DNA of 64,000 bases from Paenibacillus sp. 37. Lineage in GTDB: Bacteria > Bacillota > Bacilli > Paenibacillales > Paenibacillaceae. Below the pieces are notes generated by a model. The model was not told where the DNA came from and searched no databases. It was given only the letters and a program-made list of their open reading frames with translations. Made by a program: the position numbers and the translations under genes. The stretch covers positions 6,634,001 to 6,698,000 of the forward strand of contig NZ_CP043761.1 in the NCBI RefSeq assembly GCF_008386395.1, in the 5' to 3' direction. Below are positions 43,748 to 53,350 of the stretch, in pieces; position 1 is the first letter of the stretch; each line of letters begins with the position of its first letter.

Positions 43748-43792
43748 GAGTACCTCCTCCTCATCGCATCTCTTGTCAAAAGATATCAATGT

Positions 43793-45628
43793 TTATCCAA
43801 CAACATCATAAACGCTGTCCTCTTGATACCACTCTGCCTGTGCCTGGAACATTGCTTTATATTCACCATTTAATCCGATCAATTCATCATGATTCCCTTG
43901 CTCAACTAGTGCTCCATCCTTCAATACAAGGATACGATCTGCCAGACGTGCGGGACCTAAGCGATGAGAGACCATGAATGCCGTTCTACCCGCTGCTAAC
44001 TTTTGAAAGGTTCGAAATATCTCCAGTTCTGCTAATGGATCTAGGGCAGATGTAGGTTCATCAAGAATCAGTATTTCAGCATTTCTAATAGCGGCACGTG
44101 CAATAGCTATACGTTGCCACTGTCCCCCAGACAATTCAACTCCACCGTTAAATTCCGATCCCAGACGTGTACCCATTCCTTCAGACATACGATACACCAT
44201 CTCGGTTAGTCCTACTGCCTTTAATGCATCTAGCGTCTCGTCTTGGCTTAAATGCTTATGCATTGCTCCAAAAGCAACGTTATCATGAATGGAATAGTTA
44301 TATTGTACGAACTGTTGAAAAACTGCCGATACATGAGTAAGATAGCTGTCTGTACTGAAACTTTGCAGTGGTTCTTTGTCTATATAAATATTTCCTTGTG
44401 ATGGTGAGTACAAGCCAAGTAAACAGTTCATAAGTGTTGTCTTACCTGCACCGTTCTCTCCAACAATAGCTATCGTCTCTCCGCGTTTAACCGAAAAAGA
44501 AATATCCGATAGCACTTTAAGTTCTGTATTGGGATAAGTGAAATGTAATCCACTCACTTCTAATTGTTCGTAGTGCTTCGGAAACTCTAATTCACCTGAA
44601 GACTTAGAAACCTCAGGAAGAGCTAAATATTGATACAAATGATTAATAAACGAACTCATTTCCAACACTTGACCTATATTTGCGCCAATACTTCCCATCG
44701 TTCCTTGCACAATCACAACTGCACTCATTAAAGCCACGTAATCACCTAGTGTCAACACGTCCTTATTGATTTGCATCACAAGCATAATCGCCACACCTAA
44801 TGCAGATAGCTGCAGTATGAGTACACCTACAATGCGTCCTCTTCCTTCTTTAGCATACTGCTTTAATACTTTATTACGAACATTAACAAATAAATGAGCC
44901 CACCGTTCGATTAATATATCTCCTAACTGAAATATTCGAATTTCTTTCGCACCATGTTTGGACAACATAAGCCGAAACGTATAGTCAATCTCCCTGCCTT
45001 GTTGCGTCGTCGCAACCGCTAAACGATACCGTTTTTTCTTAGCGATTAGTAAAATAATAATACCAGGAAGAGTGGAGCTTATGAGTAACAGAGGCAGGCT
45101 CCAATGAACAATGCTCAACATCACTACGACTGTAATTAAGGAAACAACGTTACTAAACGAAGTAAAAGCACTTCGAATAATCTCTGCCCCGCTACGACTT
45201 AACGCTTGTGAAACCATACTTAATTCATCATAAAATCGAGCATTTTCATAATAGTGATAGGGAATACATACTGATTTACGCAAGATGCTACGCTGTAGGC
45301 GAAAGTTCGTATCTTCCTTTGTAATATTAAACAAATATTCACTTGTCTCAGATAAAATGCTATTAATAATATTAAGTCCGTACATCGAAGCAACTAGCAC
45401 TAATACAGGTAACAAATTTGCAGTATACGCAACAGAAGTACTAATGGCATCTATTGATACTTTCTGTAACCAAATTTGCATTGCAGGTATTGCTGAAATT
45501 AATAGCAACATTATTACCCAACATGTTACTGCCAACGGTCTTACTTGCCACATAACACTGACAATTCTCCATAAATTATGCAGGGAGGTTCTTAGATCTA
45601 CCTTTTTCCGATTAACTTTGGACTTCAT
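43793..45628 (-). CDS. ABC exporter, transmembrane plus ATPase fusion (RiPP export)
   Basis: 611 residues: six-helix membrane domain (to about 320) then ATPase with Walker A GENGAGKTTLMNCL, signature ELSGGQWQRIAIARAAI and Walker B ILILDEPTSALD. No C39 peptidase domain is present, as expected when the leader is removed by a separate enzyme (the 52316 gene). Similar ABCB-type exporters (type D proteins) are the usual lasso-peptide exporters. The start overlaps the previous gene by 17 bp. Confidence 0.87.
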   Translation of the reverse strand: MKSKVNRKKVDLRTSLHNLWRIVSVMWQVRPLAVTCWVIMLLLISAIPAMQIWLQKVSIDAISTSVAYTANLLPVLVLVASMYGLNIINSILSETSEYLFNITKEDTNFRLQRSILRKSVCIPYHYYENARFYDELSMVSQALSRSGAEIIRSAFTSFSNVVSLITVVVMLSIVHWSLPLLLISSTLPGIIILLIAKKKRYRLAVATTQQGREIDYTFRLMLSKHGAKEIRIFQLGDILIERWAHLFVNVRNKVLKQYAKEGRGRIVGVLILQLSALGVAIMLVMQINKDVLTLGDYVALMSAVVIVQGTMGSIGANIGQVLEMSSFINHLYQYLALPEVSKSSGELEFPKHYEQLEVSGLHFTYPNTELKVLSDISFSVKRGETIAIVGENGAGKTTLMNCLLGLYSPSQGNIYIDKEPLQSFSTDSYLTHVSAVFQQFVQYNYSIHDNVAFGAMHKHLSQDETLDALKAVGLTEMVYRMSEGMGTRLGSEFNGGVELSGGQWQRIAIARAAIRNAEILILDEPTSALDPLAELEIFRTFQKLAAGRTAFMVSHRLGPARLADRILVLKDGALVEQGNHDELIGLNGEYKAMFQAQAEWYQEDSVYDVVG

Positions 45629-46196
45629 AATGGCTACGCTCCGTTACAATTTTGTCCTCTCGCTCTAGAAGCTGATTTAAGAAGTGCTCAACCTTCCCCT
45701 TGTTAATCGACTGACGTGCTACAATGACTCCTTTTTCATTTATTACATAAGCAAATGGAAAGCGATGTATACGCCATTTCTTTACGACTTCAATATCTGA
45801 GATTACTCTAACAGCTGGCAGCGCTCGTCCTGCTAAAGACCACATCATTTCTGCCTGTTCTGCATTGTTATCCATGATAATCAATTTAATTGGCATATGA
45901 GAATATGTCTTTGCTATCTTAGGTACAATCGTCATCATTTCACGGCAAAATGTGCATCCATAATCAACAATGAACAAGATAGTATGACGCTCCTCTTCTG
46001 CTTCGTAAACAGTAGAAAACGGCTGCGCCTCACCATTAGTAAGCGAGTAAACAGCTATTGGAGGAATAGCCAACCCAGGTAGTAATCCTTCTTCTGAAAA
46101 TTCTCGATAGGATAACTTCCATAACCGGCCAAACAAAATGAATAATATAACAATTCCCAGCCAAAGCGCTAACATTGATTGCTGCCAAATCGACAT
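45612..46196 (-). CDS. Membrane-anchored thioredoxin-like protein
   Basis: 194 residues. One N-terminal membrane helix (MLALWLGIVILFILFGRLW) leads to an extracytoplasmic TlpA/Redoxin-like domain with the CxxC site DYGCTFCREMM and the cis-Pro region FPFAYVINEKGVIVARQ. The ATG at 46196 follows GGAGGG and begins MSIWQQSM. It pairs with the adjacent MauE-like membrane gene. It may oxidise or isomerise the Cys-rich peptide. Confidence 0.8.
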   Translation of the reverse strand: MSIWQQSMLALWLGIVILFILFGRLWKLSYREFSEEGLLPGLAIPPIAVYSLTNGEAQPFSTVYEAEEERHTILFIVDYGCTFCREMMTIVPKIAKTYSHMPIKLIIMDNNAEQAEMMWSLAGRALPAVRVISDIEVVKKWRIHRFPFAYVINEKGVIVARQSINKGKVEHFLNQLLEREDKIVTERSHYEVQS

Positions 46197-46254
46197 AACA
46201 TACCCTCCATCCATTCCGTCTCCACAGTACTGTCCACACAACACTAAGCTCCCA

Positions 46255-46785
46255 CTACTTGATTGGCTTCTCAAATGAATACACAGTTGTACACATACTA
46301 AGAACAAGTAACAAGAAAGCAGGTAACAATATCAAGGTAATAACTTGTTGAATAGAGGTAGTGATCAATAGAGACAATGATGGTTGTGTTGACCAGAAAA
46401 TAATTGGCAATGCATAGATAAGATAAATACTATTCTGCACAATCCCAGCCTTACCCAACCTTGTACTTATCCATTTCCCATGACAACCGCAAGTCATATC
46501 TATCTTTCGTGCTAATGCATACCGATGCAACCCGATAAAGCCGATAAATAGCACACTACCTACAATCGCTGCTGTACGAGCCAAGTACCCAAATAAGATC
46601 AAGCTACCCGTTGCGAGTTCTGCACCTACGAGCAAAACAGCAATCAACTTATTTAGGTTCTTAGGCGTTAACCTTAATAAGTTCATAATATCCAGCAGAC
46701 TTCCTAGCGATAATAGTTTCAATACCGCTGATAACAACAATATCAAGCCAAGTGCAATTTGCATAATAAGTGCTAAATAATCCAT
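46255..46785 (-). CDS. MauE/DoxX-like redox membrane protein, copy 1
   Basis: 176 residues, four predicted membrane helices (ALIMQIALGLILLLSAVLKLL; KLIAVLLVGAELATGSLILFGYL). A CGC motif (DMTCGCHGKW) near residue 97 is the likely redox pair of MauE-type proteins, which supply electrons or oxidising power to partner thioredoxins. The ATG at 46785 has GGAGG before it. It is directly upstream of the thioredoxin-like gene. Confidence 0.78.
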   Translation of the reverse strand: MDYLALIMQIALGLILLLSAVLKLLSLGSLLDIMNLLRLTPKNLNKLIAVLLVGAELATGSLILFGYLARTAAIVGSVLFIGFIGLHRYALARKIDMTCGCHGKWISTRLGKAGIVQNSIYLIYALPIIFWSTQPSLSLLITTSIQQVITLILLPAFLLLVLSMCTTVYSFEKPIK

Positions 46786-46800
46786 ACACACTACCTCCAA

Positions 46801-49425
46801 CTACTCGACCTTTAATTCCTCAGTAATAGAATTCAGTCCGATTTGTCTAGCATATAAGAACGAAATAAGAAGCGTTATAACGCCAACTACGATAATGGGT
46901 AAAACTATAGTGTACCAGCTGATCGTCCATCCATTGAATTCATCCGTTCCAGTAAATAATCCAATGATAATCCAACCCCCGGATAAAATTCCTATAACAA
47001 TAGATGTAATTGCATACAATAAGCCTTGCACAATCATCACAGATCTTAGCTTCGCCGTGGTTAGATGAATCGCTCGCAATATAGCGTACTCCCTACGGTG
47101 TGCATGGAATGTTGCACCAAGTGTATTCATTATTCCTACAATGCCCACAATTACGAATATAACCATTACAGCCCATAAAATGGTGTATTGCTCTCTGGAC
47201 TGTTCTGCAATGCGCAATAACTCCGAATCTAGATCAGTAACCTTGATCAACGGATCATCTTCTAGTAGTTTCTGTAACGCAATTCTTACACTTGTAATAT
47301 CTGTACCTTCACTAACTTGCACATAGATCTTTCTGGCCGAAATCTCTTTAGAACTGTTGTTATTATCGCCTTCAATCCATAATACCTTTGGATTGTGATG
47401 ATCTACTAAACCCAGCGTTTCTTCTGTAGTAAAGTTTAGCTCTGTCACTCCGCTTACGGGCAACTCATATTGTTCTAACCTTTCACCTAGTCTAGTTCTT
47501 TGCAAAAATACTGTATCTCCTAAGCCTATTCCCATATGCCTAGCATACTCCGGCTGTATGACTATCCCCGATGATAATTCTTTATAATCTACTTTCAGTA
47601 AACCCATCTGCCGCATCAGCTTCAAATCCGTCTGTGCAACTCCCAGCCACTGATAACCATACGTGTTATATAAGGGTGTGCCTTTTTTAAAATACTCGGG
47701 AGAATTGCTGTTACGCTTCAACCAGTTCTGATCCGCTCGCTCGTAATCCATATCTCCGAGTAGTACAGCATGGAATGATCCCATGGGCAGCGCCTGGTCA
47801 ACGCCTTTTACTTGACGCACTTTCTTTACTACGCTAGAAGACATCACATCACGTTTCTTCTCAATCACGATCGGCGTAATGTGCTCACGCATGACTTGTT
47901 CCTCATTTGCACGGTTGAAATTTTCTATAAAAGTTGGAATAGCAATGAAGGCAGTCACGATACTCGCTAATAACATAACAATGAACGAATTTTGCCTGCG
48001 TAATGCTACGAATTGCTTCACTGCATAATAAGCTTCAGCAATTGCTAACTTACGAAAGAACCAACCACTAATGGAAGAAACGATAGGAATCAGATATCCT
48101 GTACCAAGAATACATCCTCCCGCTGCCAATAGCCCACCTATAAGCGTAAAGAGCAAACGCACATTACTACCGATAATACCCAGCCAGGCAAGAACTAAAA
48201 TTAGACATCCGATGACAAACAGAATTCCTGCACACCAGGCATTTAATCTGCTTAATCCCTGTTGTTCGCTATGTCGAACGGCAACAAGTGGAGCATCAGC
48301 AGCCGCAGTCACGGCAATTCTCATAACAGACAACGTCAAAGTCAACCATCCGAGCACAGCAATACTTGCGATTAATCGCAGGTCTATTGCTAAATTATTC
48401 AGGGGAAACCCCATCATCGAGTCAATAAATTTAGTTGATATACTGCAGAATACAATACCTATACCAACACCGAGCACAATACCAAACACATTTAACACTG
48501 CCGCTTCCATCATGACCATTTTATAGATGACTCGCCGACTAGCTCCAACCATCCGAAATGTGGATAATTCCCTTATTCGCCCGAGCAACATTAGTTTAAA
48601 GCTACTAGATAAGAACAATATACTGACTAGAAGTAGTATGCTCCCTAATCCGATAGAAATAACTCTAAACATTATACGTTGCTTTATTACACCATTATCT
48701 TGTGACTGAAGAGATATATCCATATCTGGATCGATTTCTGATCGAATAGTTGCCTCAATAGCCTTATCGGATATGCCGTCTGCTAAATCAAGATATACGG
48801 TATTGGCAACCTCTCCTAATGAATATGCTTCGCGAATGGCATCTATATTGAGAATCACTGCTGAACCTGATGTGTACTCAGGAATAATCTCAGCCACAGT
48901 CTTTCTAAGAACGATGTCATTATTCATGGAGAATTCCTTCGAGTCTCCCTGCTTTACTTCCCAACGTTTTGCTACTTCTTCGGTAATCACCATCTCATCA
49001 GGATTTAAAGTCGTGGTAAACCCATAGAAATTCTGTGTTAACTCGTTAGACTCAATTGCAGCATAGTTAATAGCATCCTTGTTTCTAGCTTCATAATCAT
49101 ATCTATCTGTTGCAAGTTCTGGAAATATGATGGCTATCCCTGAATCAATGACACCATCAAGATTCCTTAATTTGTGGATCTCCTCTTTTTCGAGTAATTT
49201 TTTTTCACTCGTACCATTTGTCGGACTGTATCCAACCATTAGATCAAACGTACCATATTTCTTATCTATAGTCTTTTGAACAGAATGCTCCATAGAAATG
49301 TACAACGAACCTATAGCGATAATCAGACCGAAACTAACACCAATCCCGATACAAGTTAGAATGAGTCGCTGTTTCTTAGCAAATAACATTCTCATTGCAA
49401 TCCCAAAAGTAGAGCGTTTCATCAT
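46801..49425 (-). CDS. FtsX-like ABC permease
   Basis: 874 residues. An N-terminal membrane helix (LILTCIGIGVSFGLIIAIGSLYISM) and large extracellular domain precede two FtsX cores (about 250-370: LILLVSILFLSSSFKLMLLGRIRELSTFRMVGASRR; and about 765-865: TFHAHRREYAILRAIHLTTAKLRSVMIVQGLL). This is the MacB/LolCE/BceB layout with ten helices. It probably works with the ATPase at 42962, in export or self-protection. The second ATG of an ATGATG start (49422) is the better spaced from AAGGAGG. Confidence 0.85.
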   Translation of the reverse strand: MMKRSTFGIAMRMLFAKKQRLILTCIGIGVSFGLIIAIGSLYISMEHSVQKTIDKKYGTFDLMVGYSPTNGTSEKKLLEKEEIHKLRNLDGVIDSGIAIIFPELATDRYDYEARNKDAINYAAIESNELTQNFYGFTTTLNPDEMVITEEVAKRWEVKQGDSKEFSMNNDIVLRKTVAEIIPEYTSGSAVILNIDAIREAYSLGEVANTVYLDLADGISDKAIEATIRSEIDPDMDISLQSQDNGVIKQRIMFRVISIGLGSILLLVSILFLSSSFKLMLLGRIRELSTFRMVGASRRVIYKMVMMEAAVLNVFGIVLGVGIGIVFCSISTKFIDSMMGFPLNNLAIDLRLIASIAVLGWLTLTLSVMRIAVTAAADAPLVAVRHSEQQGLSRLNAWCAGILFVIGCLILVLAWLGIIGSNVRLLFTLIGGLLAAGGCILGTGYLIPIVSSISGWFFRKLAIAEAYYAVKQFVALRRQNSFIVMLLASIVTAFIAIPTFIENFNRANEEQVMREHITPIVIEKKRDVMSSSVVKKVRQVKGVDQALPMGSFHAVLLGDMDYERADQNWLKRNSNSPEYFKKGTPLYNTYGYQWLGVAQTDLKLMRQMGLLKVDYKELSSGIVIQPEYARHMGIGLGDTVFLQRTRLGERLEQYELPVSGVTELNFTTEETLGLVDHHNPKVLWIEGDNNNSSKEISARKIYVQVSEGTDITSVRIALQKLLEDDPLIKVTDLDSELLRIAEQSREQYTILWAVMVIFVIVGIVGIMNTLGATFHAHRREYAILRAIHLTTAKLRSVMIVQGLLYAITSIVIGILSGGWIIIGLFTGTDEFNGWTISWYTIVLPIIVVGVITLLISFLYARQIGLNSITEELKVE

Positions 49426-49589
49426 TGACCTCCTTACATAACCTTACTAGCTTCCTTGGTGAACTAATAATCAATTGGGAGCGGATTGGCTCATTAAAAT
49501 GTCAGATTCCAAAGGAATAACTTCAGGAGCTTTACATCGGGATGAAGGCTACCTCCAATCTTGGCTGGCACCTCGCATATCAAAATCTT

Positions 49590-50018
49590 TCATCCTACAG
49601 CAAGTAACCATAAAACTACAGCTACCTGCACAATACACAATACAAAATTCCCCCACACATGCCGAACTGTAATTACGCTTGGAGCATTCATCTTAAAACA
49701 ACCGCATCCATAAGGAAAACTTCTTCCTATGTTAGCAGACATTAATATAATAAAAATCAACTGCAAGCTTGCGCCTAAAGCGAAACCATAAATCCGCGTC
49801 CATGGTAATAAAACCCACACTGCTGTCAATAATTCAACGACAATCAGTAATGGTGCCAATTTTGTTGCTATAGCTAGTGGCATGTGGTACGTGCTTAATT
49901 GATATTCACTTACGATATAACTGAATGTATACGGTGTACGTAATTTTTGGACAGAGCTTTTGTAGTATAAAGCAGCTATTACAAATGATACCATCCAAAT
50001 CATAATACTAATAATCAC
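49590..50018 (-). CDS. MauE/DoxX-like redox membrane protein, copy 2
   Basis: 142 residues with four helices and the motif FPYGCGCFKMN near residue 103, the same Cys-x-Cys site as copy 1. It starts with a GTG whose GTGA overlaps the previous stop at 50015. It pairs with the thioredoxin-like gene at 50015, so the cluster carries two MauE-thioredoxin modules. Confidence 0.76.
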   Translation of the reverse strand: MIISIMIWMVSFVIAALYYKSSVQKLRTPYTFSYIVSEYQLSTYHMPLAIATKLAPLLIVVELLTAVWVLLPWTRIYGFALGASLQLIFIILMSANIGRSFPYGCGCFKMNAPSVITVRHVWGNFVLCIVQVAVVLWLLAVG

Positions 50019-50464
50019 GATGCTATCACACCCAACTTATTCGATATAAACTGTTGAATAGCAGTAATATCCTGATCAATATGCATTTGATAAATAAACA
50101 TTTGTTCTTTATATTGATCATACGTATTGACTGCTATGACACAAGGGAACTTTTTAATTTTTAATATTTGAGCAATCTCCATCTGCTCACTAAATATAAT
50201 CTGTCCGTCGAATACTAACAATTCTAATCCTTGTTGTTCAATCATTTGCTTCAGAGGCTCAATCCATTTTGAACAATGAGGATAACCAACCACGTCCAAA
50301 CAAAACACAAACCCACGAAATCCATTTTTTAACTTTGTCTGAATATCATCTACTGACGGCAAGCCCACCACATATCGATGATGTTCCCTTACCTTATGAA
50401 GTAGAGCAACATATAACAGAACGGAGCACAGGCCCGTTACTACGATTGAAATTGCTACCGCCAC
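50015..50464 (-). CDS. Thioredoxin-like protein with one membrane helix, cluster copy 2
   Basis: 149 residues. One N-terminal membrane helix (VAISIVVTGLCSVLLYVALLH) precedes a thioredoxin-like part: FVFCLDVVGYPHCSKWIEPLKQM, then IAQILKIKKFPCVIAVNTYDQ with a Pro that fits the cis-Pro loop. The active site reads YPHC rather than CxxC, so it may act through a single Cys or with the upstream FVFC Cys. GTG start after GGAGG. It is coupled with the MauE gene downstream. Confidence 0.7.
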   Translation of the reverse strand: MAVAISIVVTGLCSVLLYVALLHKVREHHRYVVGLPSVDDIQTKLKNGFRGFVFCLDVVGYPHCSKWIEPLKQMIEQQGLELLVFDGQIIFSEQMEIAQILKIKKFPCVIAVNTYDQYKEQMFIYQMHIDQDITAIQQFISNKLGVIAS

Positions 50465-50497
50465 CTACTCATCCTCCTGATGCTTTAGTTTATATTT

Positions 50498-52315
50498 TTA
50501 ATGTACTAGATCTAGTCCTATTTGCTCTTCCAATTTATACAACCACAATTCAAGTGTAAGCAGAACCCACATGTCTTCTCTCACTACCATTCCATGTCGA
50601 AATTTATATAACGATTGTAACCATTCTTGATGTGGTAATATATTTAACATTTGGATTCTACCCTTAGATGCTACATGAATCACTTCTTTCCATACTTGTT
50701 TCAGTCCCTCATGTGTAAGCGGGAGATGCCCCGTTTTGTTCTTACGTTCAATAATTTGTTTAGGTAGATACTTTCCCATTGATTTGCGTAACAATGGCTT
50801 AGTCATATCACCTTGAAATCTCACTTCTCCTGGTACACGGAATAAAAATTCGATTAAATCGCGATCAAGAAACGGATGCTGCATAGTAACCCCATATTTT
50901 GCAGCTAGTACTCGGTCCATAAACAAATGAGCCGTAGTACCTTTAAACTGCTGGTAGTATTCTTGTTGATTGTATGATGGAATTTGCTTAAGTTCTTTTA
51001 TGAAATGGTTATGTTTGTTATTACGCAGTTCTTTAGCCCATCCCCTGCCTATTAAAGGCCCTATACCGTAGTTAACAAGTAGCTTTGGAGTCGAGAGTCT
51101 ATATCTGCTAGCTAATTTTGATGCTTCTTTAATTGCAAGAGATATATCTCCTCTTCTGAACATGTCAGCTAAAACTGGAAATGAACCTGTTAGCAAATGA
51201 TCACTACCATAACCCGTAAATATTTGCTTAGCCCCGGTGTTAGAAGCACAACTAATAAGAGCACCTGTAAAACTTGCAGAAGCTGCTGTAACAGTGGGTT
51301 CATATGTCCATAAATACCCATCGGGAAATTGGTTAAAAGTTCCGTAATCATCACAAACTTCAAAGGTAATGTCATCTCGACTATTGTAATAATCTAGTAC
51401 AGCATAAATATATTCACGCTCATCACACTCATGCCATCGGTCAAAGACTCCACTAACTGGGATTGTATTTACTGTGGGCATCTCCGTTCTCGCAATGCCA
51501 TACAGTAATGTGGAATCAAGACCACCGCTCATCATAACCGCATTTTTTACTGGAGATATCATTCTTCGTTTTACAGCATTCACCATTAACTCACGAAAAT
51601 GTGATTCATACTCATCAGCATTACGATATTGCAAATTGTCACATCGATCATATAAATTCCAGTATTTATGTGTATTCACATTGCTAGCAGTTGCCTCTAA
51701 CCAAGATGCACTTGGTAGGCGATACACATTGTTATACGGTGTACTTACCCCATCCATATGACCATTATATAAATAAAAATCCATTAAATATTCAGTATTT
51801 ATCTGTTCAAGAGAAAAGACATCTCGCAATAGACACAGATCACTGGATATCCATAAGGTGTTTTGCTGTTGTGTCCAAAACAACGTTCGCATTCCTATAT
51901 GATCTCGTACAGCAGTTGCCTTGCGTTTCCGTTCATCCCAAATAACGAAAGTAAACTCACCTACGAAATCATAGACTATACTAATCCCATGTAATAGTAT
52001 AAGCTCTAGAGCAAGCTCCAGATCAGTGAATTTTTTAGTTGTGCTCGTATGGAAATCAGTAAGTCGCGTTAGTAGGGCATCTCTATTATCTAAACGAATA
52101 TCACCAATGATAGTCTGATGATGACGCACTGCATACATGTGCTGTGGCATACCAGTCGTGGACGACTCTATGGCTAGTGCATATATTGCTGATTCATAAT
52201 ACACCTTAGAACATAATTTGTTATAAGGTGTGCGTATCTTCTCTACAAGTGCATGTTCATTAAAAGGGGAGATCGTAGCTCCATCTAAATTAATAGCAGC
52301 AACAAACCACCGCAT
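50498..52315 (-). CDS. Asparagine-synthetase-like lasso cyclase (C protein)
   Basis: 605 residues. The N-terminal glutaminase-like domain starts MRWFVAAINLDG and has no Cys after Met, so it cannot hydrolyse glutamine; this is expected for lasso cyclases. The synthetase domain has the PP-loop AVMMSGGLDSTLLYG and the LFMDRVLAAKYGVTMQHPFLDRDLIEF region. Such enzymes adenylate an Asp/Glu side chain and close an isopeptide ring with the peptide N-terminus. AAGGAGG precedes the ATG, and it follows the B2 peptidase directly. Confidence 0.88.
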   Translation of the reverse strand: MRWFVAAINLDGATISPFNEHALVEKIRTPYNKLCSKVYYESAIYALAIESSTTGMPQHMYAVRHHQTIIGDIRLDNRDALLTRLTDFHTSTTKKFTDLELALELILLHGISIVYDFVGEFTFVIWDERKRKATAVRDHIGMRTLFWTQQQNTLWISSDLCLLRDVFSLEQINTEYLMDFYLYNGHMDGVSTPYNNVYRLPSASWLEATASNVNTHKYWNLYDRCDNLQYRNADEYESHFRELMVNAVKRRMISPVKNAVMMSGGLDSTLLYGIARTEMPTVNTIPVSGVFDRWHECDEREYIYAVLDYYNSRDDITFEVCDDYGTFNQFPDGYLWTYEPTVTAASASFTGALISCASNTGAKQIFTGYGSDHLLTGSFPVLADMFRRGDISLAIKEASKLASRYRLSTPKLLVNYGIGPLIGRGWAKELRNNKHNHFIKELKQIPSYNQQEYYQQFKGTTAHLFMDRVLAAKYGVTMQHPFLDRDLIEFLFRVPGEVRFQGDMTKPLLRKSMGKYLPKQIIERKNKTGHLPLTHEGLKQVWKEVIHVASKGRIQMLNILPHQEWLQSLYKFRHGMVVREDMWVLLTLELWLYKLEEQIGLDLVH

Positions 52316-52741
52316 CTACGTCGTTCCTCCTTCCGTCGAAAGAATAATCTGGAATTGATCAGTATACTGAGAATCTTCATTGATATTTTGTCCATTAAGC
52401 ATTAACCATGCATGAGCACCGAATGGCATCTTTCGAACGCCAACAACTAACTCCACAGGCAAATAAAATTTTTTCCGTAAATATTGATAACCCAGAAAAG
52501 AGCGATGCATACATTGAGCAGAACGTGGGTACACTGTACAGACATAATCAATGGTTACCAACATTTTATTGATTTCTTCTTTAATATAATTAGTTTCCTT
52601 TACTTTTTGCACATTGACTGAATCTAGTGAATAAAGTCGCATATATCTTTGAAGCAATGTTTCGAATCCGACTACCTGTAAGCTCAGATCAATTCTAACT
52701 AGTGAGATATAGAGTTTAGCAAGTTCTAACTTACTCATCAT
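52316..52741 (-). CDS. Lasso leader peptidase (B2, transglutaminase-like)
   Basis: 141 residues. The fold is a small transglutaminase-like Cys protease, with a candidate catalytic Cys in PRSAQCMHRSFLGYQYL and the His in MPFGAHAWLMLNG; a following NEDSQY supplies an Asp. This matches the McjB C-terminal/LasB2 family, which cuts off the leader peptide. It is 7 bp after the B1 protein, and the stop codon touches the cyclase start. Confidence 0.86.
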   Translation of the reverse strand: MMSKLELAKLYISLVRIDLSLQVVGFETLLQRYMRLYSLDSVNVQKVKETNYIKEEINKMLVTIDYVCTVYPRSAQCMHRSFLGYQYLRKKFYLPVELVVGVRKMPFGAHAWLMLNGQNINEDSQYTDQFQIILSTEGGTT

Positions 52742-52748
52742 TTTAACC

Positions 52749-53006
52749 TCATCTCTTCTTAATGAGCTTGCTTCGTTTGAGTTCAGCGATAAATGTCTCT
52801 ATATCTATATATAGTTGTTGCCTAGAAACACCTGCATATTTGTGCTGCATTAATGTAAAAATAGCATCCATATCAAGGCCAGATTCAATTCCCATCCAAA
52901 TATCAGCACCAATCTCATCTATGCCGTAGAATAGACCACGTTTTGTATCAAACAGGACCTTCTCTCCATCCTCGTCAACAGTTCTAACATATGGATTAAT
53001 CTTCAC
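52749..53006 (-). CDS. Lasso leader-recognition protein (B1, PqqD-like RRE)
   Basis: 85 residues with the PqqD-type fold: MKINPYVRTVDEDGEKVLFDTKRGLFYGIDEIGADIW, followed by helices (SRQQLYIDIETFIAELKRSKLI). B1 proteins bind the YxxPxL motif of the leader and hand it to the peptidase. GTG start with GAGGTGAG about eight bases before. First of the five genes of the modification block. Confidence 0.87.
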   Translation of the reverse strand: MKINPYVRTVDEDGEKVLFDTKRGLFYGIDEIGADIWMGIESGLDMDAIFTLMQHKYAGVSRQQLYIDIETFIAELKRSKLIKKR

Positions 53007-53059
53007 TAATTTCTCTCACCTCAATAAGTATCATTTATTTACAATCAATAATATGTATT

Positions 53060-53097
53060 GTTGACATAAGCAAATAATCATATTTGCTTATGTCAAC
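53060..53097 (-). promoter_or_regulatory. Perfect 16-bp inverted repeat between precursor and modification genes
   Basis: GTTGACATAAGCAAAT / ATTTGCTTATGTCAAC with a 6-base loop AATCAT. There is no T-run, so it may be an attenuator or mRNA-stabilising hairpin controlling the ratio of precursor to enzymes. It sits 254 bp after the precursor stop. Confidence 0.75.
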
Positions 53098-53217
53098 GGA
53101 CTACCTGAATTTCACGAAAAATTGTATATAAGAGTTCAACAGAGATAACACTTCGTTTAAAAATAGGTTCGATAACTTATTGTGAGCGATTATGTATGAG
53201 GAGATTGTCCTAGCCAA

Positions 53218-53331
53218 TGATGAAGTTTAGCCAAGGTTATCCGCCTCTTTTCAATAACCCTCTTCGTAATGTCTGGGTTGGTGTCCGCGCACAAGGTTTA
53301 ATGAATGAATTGACGAGATTAAATTAAGGAT
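53218..53331 (+). CDS. Possible small ORF of 37 residues
   Basis: ATGATG at 53218 to TAA at 53331 codes MMKFSQGYPPLFNNPLRNVW and onward to NELTRLN. GAGGAG is about 13 bases before the first ATG, too far to be convincing. No family recognised. It may be a remnant or chance; the surrounding 344 bp otherwise holds only the hairpin at 53060. Confidence 0.15.
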
Positions 53332-53350
53332 ATATCTTCCATACTAAACA

